Shown here in pieces: positions 11,944 to 23,464 of a stretch of DNA of 64,000 nt. Source of the DNA: Saururus chinensis. Lineage: Eukaryota > Streptophyta > Magnoliopsida > Piperales > Saururaceae. The stretch covers positions 17,047,014-17,111,013 of the forward strand of contig CP141144.1 of the NCBI GenBank assembly GCA_035235625.1. The letters are read 5' to 3'. The notes below the pieces were generated by a model. It saw nothing but the letters and a program-made list of their open reading frames with translations. It made no database searches and was not told the origin of the DNA. Both the position numbers and the translations under genes were made by a program. Within the stretch, counting starts at the first letter, position 1; each line of letters opens with the position of its first letter.

Positions 11944-13740
11944 TATAAACATCACTTTTAGAACCTCCACTAGTTAAATGCTTATTAGTCTACCATGAAT
12001 TCCCAATTTAAAAGCATAAAACACTCTGTATCTAATGTTAGACAGCGATCCTACAACCAAAACTCCCAAATCTTCAAGCTTGCACACCTCCTACTACATT
12101 ACTAAATCTAGGCTTTTGGTTCTTAACATGGAGGAATCTCATCTTCCTCCAAATTGTATTCTCCCAACTCCAACTAAATAGGGTTTTCCCACTACCACAT
12201 ATCTATTTATACCCAAAAACATTGTGAAACAGTGTTAAGAGATAAGCTTTGTTGTCTTGCACGTTGATCTCCTGCTCTTCAAAACTAGTTGTACAAATGG
12301 TGCTAGCATGTTGGGCATCGTGTTAGACCGCTTCGTATGAGGTGATGATGCTAGCCACACTCCAGAAGCTTCACATGCCCGCCGACATCACTTACCATAC
12401 TTCCAACATGTGGGCATTTGTGTCAACATACCCCGTCCATTCCATAAATCTTCAACTCTCTTCTCATCCAACTTTGCAAATTATTCATGAATTTCCAAGA
12501 TGTCACATTTTATTTTTATAATGTTTTAGAAAGCTTGGAATAAGGCATGTGAGATGCCAATTTGCATTCCAATATGTTGTTCGGATGATTGGCTTACAAT
12601 TGGATGATTCTTGGCTCACTTTTAAAATAGGCTAATTTTAGTATATTTTTAAAAGCCAAATAGAACACATATTGTGGGGCATAGGGAGTATATTTTATTA
12701 TTTTTTCAAAGGAATTGTTTGCTGCTCAATATTTGAAGAACGGCGACTACAACTCATTATTTCCTTTTATAAATTATTTCAAAAAGGTTTTTTCACATTA
12801 CAACAACTTCAATAGTTCAAAAAGAGTATTTTAAAATCTTGGGTCATTATATGTCCACTCCACCCTCTTCTTTTTCATCCCCTCTTTTGGTCACCCTTTG
12901 CCAATGCCCCATTCGCCCTCACGACTACCACTATGAAGGTAAGGGGTGTGTGTCTCTCTCTCCCCAAAAAGGTTTTAATTTTTCTACATATTTTTTTTCT
13001 TCTCTTGGATAGAGTTTCAATATTTTTTTTTTGGTTCGGGAATAAGCATTTTTTTCATGCTATTTCACTTTGTTCTCATCTTTAAATGTTAGTAAACACT
13101 TATATTTTTTATGTGCATTGGGTTGATTATTGGTTGAATTGATTAATAATATGAAGCATATAGAAAATGTTCTTGTTTGCTTCACTAGGTTTGTGTTATG
13201 TGTACTTTTATTGTGTTGAAAGATAAGATAAATTACTTAAATCATGTGTGTACACATAACAGGAAAAATAGTTAGTTTTATAGTTCATCATTGTGAGATA
13301 ATGGTAAAACATAAAATGGCTATGATTATGATTAAGGTGATTTGATAAGATTATTCATTAATAAACCATGCAATTACAAGGAATTGGATATGCAAGTAGC
13401 TAATAAAGTTAGATTTGATCAGTGTTGGAAAATTATAATTAAGTGTAAGACTACTATTTCGGATCAAATTCCACTTTTAAGATCTAAGGATGAGGCCTCC
13501 ATGGAACAAATGCTCTCACCTTTTGCCTCATATCTACATGTTTGAGTTATATTTATAAAAAGAGACACAAATATCTGGCTATGTAAGTAATGATCTATAT
13601 ATCATATATGTGTCGTACACATGTGTTACTTTATGAATGTTGTGTAAAACACTCTTTTTGGGCAATTCTCTTGATTTTACATTTCAAATTTTTATACATT
13701 GCCTTCATAGTTTTATTACAATGGTGCATCAACAAAAGTT
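11944..13740. other. Intergenic DNA, no gene seen
   Basis: AT-rich with scattered pyrimidine runs (for example 12890-12970). A 67-codon frame at 13342-13545 has no recognisable motif, and I treat it as chance. Confidence 0.4.
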
Positions 13741-13744
13741 GTCA

Positions 13745-14122
13745 TTTTAAGTGACAAAACTCTTTTAAATACCGGAAGAATTTGTAATTGCATGACAGAC
13801 AAAAACCATAATTTCATCACTTTGAGTGACCAATTTTTTTTACTAATTCATTGGCGTACAATTTTACAAAGTAGGGTGATTTCATCACTTGAAATGATGA
13901 ATTCAATATTAGACAAGTGGGATGATTTTGTCACTTGAAATTGACGAATTCAATATTAGACAAGTTTGGAACTATTTCATTACTTGAAATGACAAATTCA
14001 CTATTTAGACCAAAAATTATAACTTTATCACTTCGCATGATGAATTTATGTAAACTTCCGCCAAAAAAGCTATGCAGGCGCCAACTTGCTTCGTTGGTGC
14101 CTACATGGCATAGCAACTAGTG
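13745..14122. repeat. Inverted and tandem repeat block, possible CACTA end
   Basis: Several copies of a TCATCACTTGAAATGATGAA-like word (each partly self-complementary) occur from 13745 to 14040. These include two consecutive copies of a unit of about 56 bp ending GAATTCAATATTAGACAAGT. The block is followed by a GGCGCCAAC/GTTGGTGCC inverted pair and then CTAGTG at 14117-14122. Dense subterminal short inverted repeats next to a TAGTG end are typical of CACTA transposons, but no matching CACTA start with a 3-bp duplication was found. Confidence 0.35.
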
Positions 14123-15615
14123 TTAAAACACCAATTTGATAGTTAAAATTCTCTCCCCTCCTATTTGGTAATTGTTTATTTTACTAATATTCTTAATAAT
14201 TTTCCTTAAATTTAACTTTACGCGTATAAAAGATGGTTGTCTCAAAGAATCTAAATTGTCTTTGGTTGAGACAGAGAGATCCTCTTTCTGTATGTTGTTT
14301 TGAATTGCAACAATTTCCTTCCATCTTGCCCGAGATCATCTCATGCCCTAAAATACATGCCCGTCCAATGTTTTCAATTGGAAGCTATCAAACGATAGAG
14401 CCCCACATGATATCATGCCTTCACAACATGTGGCGGGCATGTCATAGCCCAGGATTTCTAAATACATTTTTCAATCTAACAAAGTGCACAAAAAGTATAT
14501 TTTTTTTAAACGAGGTCAAATTGTCGGTTAAAATACATCCTTTGTCGTGATCATCATTTGCCAACATGCAATATACCAAACCATGGTTACACATATTAAT
14601 CAAATCCAAATGCTTTGAGGATTGAGTTTATAATTGTCCAAGTACAAGCCACACAATTAATTGAGATAACATAATAGAGTACAAACTGGCACCTCTCTTG
14701 CCTATATATAATTATCTCATAAGCATAAAATAAAACCTTATATGTTGGGGATGCCCTTGCTATCACACCAGCCCTCTACTAACAATCCCTACCCATATGT
14801 AAAATTTGCCCCACTAGGATGTCTGAGTATATCTACATATACCCAATATGATCACAAACTATAAATATATACTTCTATGCCTTATGCTACTAATTATTTT
14901 CTTTATAGTTCATTATGTGCTATCATATTTGTTCAGGCTCTTCTTTTGCCATGGTAGTTCACTAACCTTTTCCTATAGTTCACCTCCTTTGTCTCTTACT
15001 CAGCTCACTCTCTAGAGTGAGTTTTACAATTTCTCATTTGTGTACATATACATCAAAATCTTTCACCCCCATTCCGGTTTTAGGAGTCTGATTCATCCAC
15101 AAGTTATACTCCACCTCCACGCATAATAAATATCAAAGGTCTCTTACTCCATTTCCCGGAGTCCAACAATCCTCTTGACTGCTTGTCCAAAACCTCTACT
15201 CTATGGCCCTGCTCTGCTTATGTATATTAATTGCAAGAAACATAGGCTATTATGATGTCGATGACTTCCTCTACGTGCCCATGTACCCGAATTCATAATA
15301 AAATGTGTCCCATACCTACCAATATAAAAAAGGGGCAATGTTAGCCCATGCTCGTGTGCAGGCTGACCCTTGTATGCCGACCGTAGTGCCCGTGTATTGA
15401 AAGAGCCCAACAAGTTTTCTAAATGGGCCACACAATAAAAATCGTACAAGATAAAAAAGGGATTGAGTTCACCCAAACTCATAATACAATGTATCTACCA
15501 GTAATAAAATGACATGTGTATTAGGCTGTTTAATGTTAAAATAAAAGGGGTGTGATAAAACAGTTAAAATAAACCTCCATAAATAGTGTGGTTTTGTGAT
15601 TGATGACTAACCCAT
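14123..15615. other. Intergenic DNA, unclassified
   Basis: Two frames (14233-14550 plus, 15201-15482 minus) have no recognisable domain. Much of the segment reads like decayed repeat, but I could not name a family. Confidence 0.35.
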
Positions 15616-15624
15616 CATAATGTG

Positions 15625-15815
15625 GAAAGTGTTTTTCATGCTATGCACTGATAATGAGCACACCATAAACTAAGTATAGGAGCCCTTGACACCTAAGATT
15701 AACGATGCACATGTTAGTGTCAGTACCACTAACACCATTAATCTCATAAACGAAAGGCTTTCATGCGTAGCTTACACTCGACTCATTATCAATGAGGAAT
15801 ATGAAAAACACTTCC
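15625..15815. mobile_element. MITE with 9-bp target duplication (copy 1)
   Basis: A 191-bp non-coding element whose ends are inverted repeats (GAAAGTGTTTTTCAT left, ATGAAAAACACTTCC right). It is flanked by the perfect 9-bp direct repeat CATAATGTG at 15616-15624 and 15816-15824. A 9-bp duplication is the hallmark of Mutator-type transposition. Related copies lie at 23080-23302, 26650-26920 and about 27887-28041. Confidence 0.8.
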
Positions 15816-15824
15816 CATAATGTG

Positions 15825-16758
15825 TTGTTTCTTAATTGGTGGCTAAGGGTTATTAAAAAAGAAGACCAGCTCAACACATTCAAACTCATATTGGAAATAT
15901 ATCAAGCAAACCAACCTGAGATTTTTCATGAGGACATATCATCTAGTAGATGGGCATAGGAGAAAGCATTTGCGATATCTCATTTTTTGGCAATAAAATA
16001 TCCCATATTCGGGATTTTCATTCGAAATAGTTTTGAAATGAGTACAAATTAGCCTATCGTCATATGCATTGCACAAGTAAATATAGATTAGTTTAAAAAA
16101 ATTAAACAAATCATAATACTATATAAAGTGCTAAGGGTGAAGATAAAATTTTGCATTATCTTAATCCAAATACACTTAAAGTAAGTAATTGTGAGTCTAA
16201 ATTTCACATGCTTAATGTTTGGTAATCATTTGAAGAGGACAATGACGTCGAAGGACTTTTCGACGTGAAGCACACCCTTCATATTTAGGACGACTTTCGG
16301 CACAAATATCATTTAATAGAACCCGTCAAAAGTTTTCCAAGAGCATAATAAATGCACAAATACATGTATAGGTACAAATAAAAAAGTTTCTTATCGAGAA
16401 AAGTATTATATGTATTATACCCATACAATTTTTTGAAAAAAAACATAATAATGTAAAATTTGATTTGATAGAATTCGTCAAGGGCTTTCTAACTATAGGA
16501 AGATCACACAAATCTAAATTAGTATATGCAAAATATAATTAAAAATAATAACATATAAAAAATAAAGCTCATATTATATCAACAACTAGTATTAAGCTAA
16601 CACATGGTAGCCTTCTACAAGATTCTCATTAAAATGGAATAAATTACTTATCCTACATTAAGTCTAAGTAATGAGTATTAATAAAATACATCCAAATTAC
16701 ATATTAATTCAAACTTATATCTAAAAGTATTATAAAAAAATAAAAATATAAAGATAAT
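15825..16758. other. AT-rich intergenic DNA, no gene seen
   Basis: No coding signal. A short inverted pair GACGTCGAAGGACTTTTCGACGT lies at 16243-16265, inside otherwise featureless DNA. Confidence 0.4.
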
Positions 16759-16759
16759 A

Positions 16760-16955
16760 TTCCCTCCATCCCATATTAATAACTACATTTAAAATAATAA
16801 TTTTTATTTAATGGTAAAACTCACATATAAAAGAAGGAAAAATAAACTTATAATACTCATTTTTTTAGTACCGAAACACTTAAATTGAGCAAAATAAAGC
16901 TATTAATATAGATTTTTTTTTTAACCAATTAGAACTATTAATATAGGACAAAGAG
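16760..16955. mobile_element. Stowaway MITE
   Basis: A 196-bp element starting TTCCCTCCATCCCATATTAA and ending AATATAGGACAAAGAG, flanked by TA. These are the Stowaway (Tc1/mariner) terminal repeats, consensus CTCCCTCCGTCCCA. It carries no coding sequence and would depend on a mariner-like transposase elsewhere. Confidence 0.85.
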
Positions 16956-17059
16956 TATAAAACATTTTGACAAAATTCTATCCTCACCCTTGATGCTTTC
17001 TATATAGTAATATGATACACAATCTACCCGCGGAAAGTAAGGATGTGTTAAAGACCCAA

Positions 17060-17370
17060 GCAAATTTATCTTTCGCAAAATTTGCCAAGCAGACAACCGA
17101 TTCCAATTTTGTTTCCAGATAAACGTCCAAAGGAAACTCCCAAGCAGCATTTTAACTTGAGTAATAATTGACCAAAGCTGCTAATTATGGTATATGAGGT
17201 TGCAGAGACACACCCAATGACAGTGAGTCTCCTTGAATAAAAAATTGGTGATATTAAGGTGCTACGCGAGGAGAAGCCCATCCAGGCACGCCGTAGCCTC
17301 CGCAACCAACAGAGCAACCTTTAGTTCGGGCAGTACAAAGACTAATACTCTCCGAGCATTTCTTCAGTAC
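17060..17370 (-). pseudogene. RNase H-like (RVT_3) remnant, probably from a LINE
   Basis: On the minus strand, the pieces RVLVFVLPELKVALLVAEAT and ACLDGLLLA, then DSLTVIGCVSATSYT and FGQLLLKLK, then a WKQNWNRLSAWQILRK-like tail follow the order of the plant RNase H-like domain seen at the C-terminus of LINE ORF2 and in At1g65750-type proteins. The acidic AEA position and a DSLTVI-like strand can be read, but only by changing frame more than once, so it is decayed. It lies about 160 bp beyond the bL32m stop codon. No poly-A tail or target duplication was located. Confidence 0.55.
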
Positions 17371-17527
17371 GAGATTCCACACGGATATAACAGAAACAAT
17401 AGATCTGCCACTTTCGTGCTTTGAACAACTTCCCTAAATTTAATTCCACTGGAAGAGGGGAAAATATACTCGTAAAAGCATTTTCCCAAACGCTTCAACT
17501 AGAGAAAATGTTATGAGAATTACAAAC

Positions 17528-20500
17528 TTAAATGTTATTAGTACTGCTACCATCGGACCCTCTAATCCCACTGCAACAATAGTAGTGCGGCAGCTTAACC
17601 CTACCACAAGCCCTGCAACAATTGAGACAAGTATACTCAAATGCAGACAAAGTTATGTGACATAACATGACCATAATAAGAATATTAGACATGCATCGAT
17701 TGAGACAGTTATGTAATAATACTTTCAGGAACTTCTAACTTTCAAGTGCATAAGGAGACTGAAACATGCACTGATAAAGCCATCCATTTATATAGTAGCC
17801 CTTCAGGTCAATCTCACACGCTTCAGGTTTCAAATATGGGCCTCTCAAAGAAGATGAAACAACAAAGGTGATTAGGCTTCTAATGATTATAGCAATTCCT
17901 TAGTATTAAACTGAAATTAGTACACAAGTGACTAAATTAGAAAATTGAATAAATTAAAACGAATTTAAAAAAGTAAGGGACCAAGCAACAATAACACAGG
18001 ATGAGGCTCCCTTAAGCTATGTCTACAGATGATTCAAACAAGGGAGACACACTTGACGCTTGCTATAATATCTAGATATCCGAAGGTTGGGCCAAGCTTG
18101 AGTTTTGAAAGGGATCAGATTATGTCGATTTCTAGTAATCATTACCGTCAAGTGGAAAAGAAAGTATTCAAGCCAATAGCAAAACTATTCCTTAAAATAT
18201 TTCACATGATCATCATCGAACTTATATATTACATTCTTAAAGTAAAAAAACCGTGTTCATCTCCCAAACCCTATTTTCTTCTTTTCCTTCTTCCTCCATC
18301 CCATCTCCACTGCCATGGCCACCACCGCCGCATCAATAACCCTATTTTCCTCGCCCCAAACCCATCCCCCCCATCTGGCCGTGGCCAAGTTAAGAACAAG
18401 GCTGTAGGTTTTCTGGCCAAGGCCAGGCCCAGGCCCGTGGCCTGTGACCTATTTGCAGCCAGAACAAATCTGGCAGCACACAGCTGGATCTGGAGCTGGC
18501 CTCAGATTTGTGGGGGGGATGGAAGGGAAGGTGGTTGCAGCCTTCAAAGTGGTGGTGGTGACTGGATGAAGGAAGAGGGAGGCAGGAGAAATAGAGGAAA
18601 AAGAAGAACAATAGGAAGGGAGAATGTTTATGTCATTTCCAATCCTTTGCAGCCGTCTACAGTTAATTAATTATTAGTGCTCCCATCAACAATTACCCTG
18701 TATTTAAAACTATCATGTTCATTTACACTAAATGGTTAGTACCCTTTATACTTTTTACTCCCACTTATATAAATCATAACCACAGAAAAAAAGGAACAAA
18801 CAAGGATCAAAGGAGAAATAGATCAAAGATAGTACAAAATGCCCCACGAAAATATGGTCCATAACAAACAATTCATTAACTTCATCATACCATTAAAATT
18901 AAACCTATCAATCCAAGTAGTCAAGCAACCATGTTGGCTGCATTCTATTCCAACTACTCACAGAAATAAATACTTCTCACAACCACAAAAGTTCTATATG
19001 GTGTTTCATAGTTCATACATATCTGCCAATCTAGAAGTAGATAAGGTAGAACCCGGGCTGGGCCACGGGGGGCAGGAGCTGAGCCCTGTGGCCCTAGACC
19101 GCCAGCCTATTTCCAAGCCCTAGGCACAGGAGTGCTCACAGACAGAAACGGATGTGGACAAAGGGTTGTGTTTGTCTACTATATGCATACCCCCTTGTTC
19201 TTGTCTGTCCGTGTCCGCCACAGTCCGCATTATATTTTGTCCAGTGCGGACATAGACAAAAACTAAAAAGCTCAACTCTCAAGGTCCAGTGGCTATGTAG
19301 CATGTTATAGCATGGCCTAACATGGCACATAGCAACTGGATCACTATTTTTTTACCATTTTCTATTGTTCAGTAGCTATATGTACCTTGAAGGACAAGTC
19401 CTAACATGGTAAATAGCTATTGATCCTTGTTTTTAGAGGTTGCAGAGGGCTGGCCCAGCCAGTTGGGCTGCGAGGTGGCTCAGTATGGCCCGCAGCCCGC
19501 TAGGCCAACCTGCCATTTTTTTTAAAAAATAAGGCCACCAGCCACAGCTTGCTGCCAACGGCCTTGCTTGCCTGCCACAAGCCACAGCCAAGCGGACCTG
19601 CCCTGTGGGACTGGGCGGCCATCAGCGGCTGGGGCACTAGGCTTGCTGGTGGCCCTGTGTGGGATGTCTGGGCCTGTGAGCTGGCCCGCGGTCGGGGTCG
19701 GGGGGGTACCGAGCCTGCCAGCCCAGCCCAGTTGCCCAGAGGGCCGGGCCCAATACCTGTTTTTTTTGCTTTATCATTTAAAAAGAGAGGACATGGATGT
19801 CTGCAGACACAAACAACTGTATATATGTATTTGCTGCCACCTATTAAGGCAGACAAAAAAGGTTGGACTGTGTCTGCATCTGCCTCAAACAAGAAAAATT
19901 GTCCGCCCTATTTAAATATGGACGCGGATATGGGCAAACAACCGGACTTAGAATGTCTGTGAGCACCCCTACCTAGGAAGGCTTCCAAAAGTCTGACCCC
20001 AACTAGGCCTAAGCAGGCCCGCTGCCTTTTTTTCCACTTTGCCTTTTTTATTATTATGTTTTTTTTATAAAAAAAAATTTAAAAAGAAAAGTAAGAGACC
20101 TTTAGGTGGGGTCCCACTAGCTGAACCCATAGGGCATAAGATCACAGGCCATTAGCCTTTGGGTGAGATCCTTTATAAACAACCATGATGACTTGCAAGC
20201 TTGGAATCTACTAAACTTCCTTAAAATATACAACTTCCTCTCATCCTCTTTCCCTTCTAGCCAATGTGGGACTATTCAAATAGGTGAAAAAAATCTTTTT
20301 ATACTTGGGGTTGGGATAAACGGGCATGGGAGCTTTTTGCCCCCAAACCCTAGCCCGATCCTAACCTGAATTTTTACAAGCTAGTTAGGGCCGGGCCGGC
20401 AATCCGACTCATAAAAGTTTCAACCCCTAAAAGTTGATAAAATGACATGCAAGCCCATCACTTCCTTTTTTTCTTTTACAATGACTAACTACATTAAAAA

Positions 20501-21763
20501 GCAAACTTTTAATTATAAAAACTGTAGCTCCACTCGAAGAAACAATGACAAAATGTTCTACACTAATCAGAATATTTTGAGCTTACCTTGCATTAGATAC
20601 TCAGGAGTGGATAAATTTTAAAGTTAGAAGCATTATTAAGAAACCATTCAGCTGGTCAGATCAGGTAAGTGAATGCAGCCACATTAAAACCAAACATAGG
20701 TATTTCGATTAAGAAAGTTTCACCAACCAAAGAAAAAGGCCGGACAAACCAAACTTAAATTAAAAAAGATGAATTGCTTTTTAATCCTAACTAGCAACAC
20801 AATTACATAGCCCTTTCCACCTGGCAATATATGCAAACATGATTAGACTATTGGCTAAAAAGAATAATTCAAAATCATAACTCCATTTCCATTTGGACAC
20901 TAGACAATACAATTATTATTTTTTTAAATAGGACAGTCTAAACCCTTTGTGCAGTTGCAAGCAGGATATACAAGATTTTGCAAGCTGTTCTGCACTTTGA
21001 GTTCCATTCCTATGACTCAATTTGAACAACCGACATCACATCACAGCATATGAAATTAAATTTTTTGCATTACCAGATGCTCATAATAGAAATTCGTGTG
21101 CACAGAGAGAAGACAAGATATAGTGATTGCCACAACATCAGTAAATTAACGCAACAAATAACAAAGAGGGACTCTTACTTGCATCGAATAATCACTGGAG
21201 TTGGTTTTAGAGCCTTGGGACCATTTCTAATGCCTTTTTTATGGGGCGAAGTCTGTGAAAATATTTACTCATCAGCCATACAAAAAGGCAAAAAAATATT
21301 TGCTATCTTCCTAAATAGCTCAAATTAATGTATACAAACGACCACCATGTATTAGCAACATCAAACTAAATACAAAATCATAATTCCCTCACCACCAGAA
21401 GATTCATGGAAATTATTCTCATCTTAGTCGAGATATTTCAATTAACACTAAAAAATAAGCAAACGCAATCTTTGCGGCATCTGATCACTGGCGCACTGAT
21501 AAAGAAATAGAGAAAGAATAAAAGCGCATTACCTTTCTCTTTGGGACAGCCATAAGCTCCAAAGAGCCGCTGAAAGAAGGACTGGGGGTTTCGATTCTGT
21601 AGTCAGCATCCAATCCGTTCACTGATTCTGGTAAGACGAATGCAGATTCCGGTGCATAGTCAATTACCCTTTGAAAGGGAACATGAAGAGCGAAATGGAA
21701 ACCCCTCAGAGGAATAAGCCTGGAACCCAAAATATTCACTCCATTCTTCAGCATCATTGCCAT
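17528..21763 (-). CDS. Mitochondrial large ribosomal subunit protein bL32m
   Basis: Structural protein of the mitochondrial 50S subunit, encoded in the nucleus. Exons, 5' to 3': 21533-21763, 21179-21252, 17528-17612; all junctions are GT-AG and in frame, giving 129 aa. Residues 1-70 form a variable leader likely to hold the mitochondrial targeting signal (MAMMLKNGVNILGSRLIPLR, rich in basic and hydrophobic residues). The conserved bL32 core begins LELMAVPKRKTSPHKKG and continues IRNGPKALKPTPVIIRCK, ACGRVKLPHYYCCSG. The zinc-ribbon cysteines (CKAC and the CC pair) fall on either side of intron 2, with one Lys codon split by the junction. The hydrophilic C-terminus ends SDGSSTNNI. Intron 1 is 280 nt; intron 2 is 3566 nt and full of transposon remains. 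All conserved positions look intact, so the gene is probably active. Confidence 0.92.
18260..18660. repeat. GC-rich repeat island in bL32m intron 2
   Basis: Begins with a pyrimidine run (CTTCTTTTCCTTCTTCCTCC) and CTGCCATGGCCACC, passes through GGCCAAGGCCAGGCCC and AGATCTGG/CAGATTTG words, and ends in a purine-rich stretch. The same ordering (TTCTT runs, CCACTGGCCATGGGCC) is seen on the minus strand at 34740-34650. A 213-codon open frame on the plus strand covers it but has no protein-like pattern. Confidence 0.4.
19125..19971. mobile_element. Non-autonomous hAT-like element in bL32m intron 2
   Basis: The ends are inverted repeats: CAGGAGTGCTCACAGACA at 19127-19144 and TGTCTGTGAGCACCCCTA at 19954-19971. 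The CAGGGGTGCTC type of end is common in plant hAT elements. CCTAGG occurs just outside both ends, but the 8-bp duplication expected of hAT is not clean. The interior has repeated GTCTG/GTCCGC words near both ends, a GC-rich core (19440-19740) and a small nested foldback. It encodes no transposase; the open frames in the core are compositional. Confidence 0.6.
19284..19341. repeat. Foldback inside the hAT-like element
   Basis: GTCCAGTGGCTATGT on the left pairs with ACATAGCAACTGGAT on the right (nearly perfect), around an inner CATGTTATAGCATGGCCTAACATG that can also fold. A related half-copy (CAGTAGCTATATGT ... TAAATAGCTATTGATCC) follows at 19368-19433. Confidence 0.55.
19975..20430. repeat. 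Dispersed repeat, copy 1
   Basis: Shares ordered words with 40350-40570: GGCTTCCAAAAGTC, AGACCTTTAGGTGGGGTCCC versus TGACCTTTAAGTAAGATCCC, CATAGGGCATAAGATCA, TTAGCCTTTGGGTGAGATCC and AACAACCATGATG. It ends in a GGGCCGGGCCGG segment, as often found in non-autonomous hAT-type repeats. It fills the last part of the insertions in bL32m intron 2. Confidence 0.55.
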
Positions 21764-22140
21764 TTCTGCAGCTTCCAGGAAACCAAATATCTGTGTTTTA
21801 AGGGCAATTTCTGCCTGGTTATCAAAAGGAGCACATTTAGGACAGATGTACTCAACCGAAAATCAGGTCCAACCTTATTTTGGGCTGCAATGTGACCATG
21901 GCGGCTGCAAGACCGTCCTTTTTCGCCATTTCGAGCCCAAAGAAGGAATAAAAGCTCAAAGGAGGGACAAAGAAGAAGAAGACGAAGACAAAGGAGAAGG
22001 AGAAGAGAAGAATGGCTCACCGGTGGCGCGATGATCCGCTCGGCTGACGGTGTAGCAGGCGTCCCGGCGGCGTTGGAGACGAGGAGGTGCGGACTGAAGG
22101 GTTTAGACTCCGCCCGTTTGATTTAGGGAGGAGAAAAGGG
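21764..22140 (-). promoter_or_regulatory. bL32m 5' leader and promoter, possible leader intron
   Basis: A GC-rich, purine-rich stretch upstream of the ATG. On the minus strand AGTCTAAACCCTTC at 22095-22108 contains the AAACCCT core of the telo-box found in many plant ribosomal protein promoters. A candidate leader intron could run from a CCACCG|GTGAGCC donor (about 22024) to the GCTGCAG acceptor about 5 bp before the ATG; it would remove a pyrimidine-rich tract. Transcript data are needed to confirm it. Confidence 0.4.
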
Positions 22141-22190
22141 TCGGTCGGGTGAGATCAGATCGGGTTGGGTCGGCCATGACCATCCCACTC

Positions 22191-22650
22191 CCTTGTCCCA
22201 TATTACTAGCTTTATTTTATTTTTTATAATATATAAATTAAGTTTTAAAAATTATTAATGAGTAAAAATATTGAAAATATAAATATAAATTTAATTTGGG
22301 TCTAGTTAGGTATATGGATTTTTTTTTAGTTTTTTTTGTTAATCTAATATCTTATACTTCATCTTTACATGACTTAGGAATATTGTTATATAAGGAGAGA
22401 GTCGTTGAAAAAGCATTACGACATTATAAGTCACACTGAATATCATAATAATCTTACAAAATTTACTAATTGAGCATCAAATTAAACATAAATCTAAGAT
22501 TAAATAAAATTATAAGAATTTTTTTTCTAATCTTCTTCACCTTTGGTTATGACATCATTAACCAAATTTTAAGTCTCTGTTAACATCTCCATATAGTCCA
22601 ATAAATAGAAGATAAAAAAAATTAAGACTTTAAAATGATATACATATTTT
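22191..22650. other. AT-rich intergenic DNA, no gene seen
   Basis: No coding signal or named repeat between the bL32m promoter and the next Stowaway MITE. Confidence 0.5.
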
Positions 22651-22653
22651 ATA

Positions 22654-22758
22654 CTCCCTCTATCTTATTTTAATAACTCCATTAGGTATTTTAAAATAAA
22701 CTAATTTTTATTTTATTTTGAAAACCCATATAGAATTATTAATGTAGGACAAAGGTAG
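22654..22758. mobile_element. Short Stowaway MITE
   Basis: A 105-bp element with ends CTCCCTCTATCTTATTTTAA and TTAATGTAGGACAAAGGTAG, flanked by TA on both sides. It is shorter than the other two Stowaways here, consistent with an internal deletion. Confidence 0.8.
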
Positions 22759-23079
22759 TAACATAGAATAATGAGACTTCTTGAGAGGGATAGCGAGTGG
22801 AATCCTTCTTTAAGAAGGTAACAAACATTAAACATATGAATGGGAGAATAGAGAATGGCTGGATGGGAGAAGCCAAGAAAATGTAAAATATTTTAGTTTT
22901 TTCAATAGTAAAACGGGTTGTGGTTAGGATTCACAGGTTATATAGATTAATACCCAATCCAACTCTATTTTAAAATATGTAAAATTTTCATAGCTAATCC
23001 TAATTTTATTGGTAGTCAAGTCAAATTAAGTCAAATTATTGGGAGGAGATACTAAGGGGAAGGGGTGGGGCGAATATAG

Positions 23080-23302
23080 TGAAGCATTTTTCATACTCTG
23101 CAATGACAATGAGCAAAACATAAGAAACGCAAGTGAAATATTCATTTTCAAGATCGACAATGCATATGCTAGCACACATTAATGCAAATACTACTTGAGC
23201 TAATGTGCGCTAGTATATGCGCCGTCAATTTTGAAAATAAATGTTTCACATGCATTCCTTATATTCGGCTCATGGTGAACTAGGAGCATGAAAAACACTT
23301 CC
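23080..23302. mobile_element. MITE with 9-bp target duplication (copy 2)
   Basis: A 223-bp element, left end TGAAGCATTTTTCAT and right end ATGAAAAACACTTCC, flanked by CGAATATAG (23071-23079) and CTAATATAG (23303-23311), eight of nine bases identical. The interior folds back on itself (GCTAGCACACATTAATG against GAGCTAATGTGCGCTAG). Confidence 0.8.
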
Positions 23303-23464
23303 CTAATATAGATGTCATCACCAATACCAGTCATGTCATCATCACTTGCATGGGGAAAGAAAAGTAAGGGTGGTTATTTTGGCAAAAAAAATTGGGATTT
23401 GAAAGGGGTAAAAAGGATAAATTTTTTGAAGTTTATATGGGGTAAGGGAGAAACAAAGTAAATA

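Noticed and set aside
18029-18670. 213-codon plus-strand frame
   Set aside because: It lies in a bL32m intron, over a GC-rich repeat; the composition is low-complexity and no homology is recognisable.
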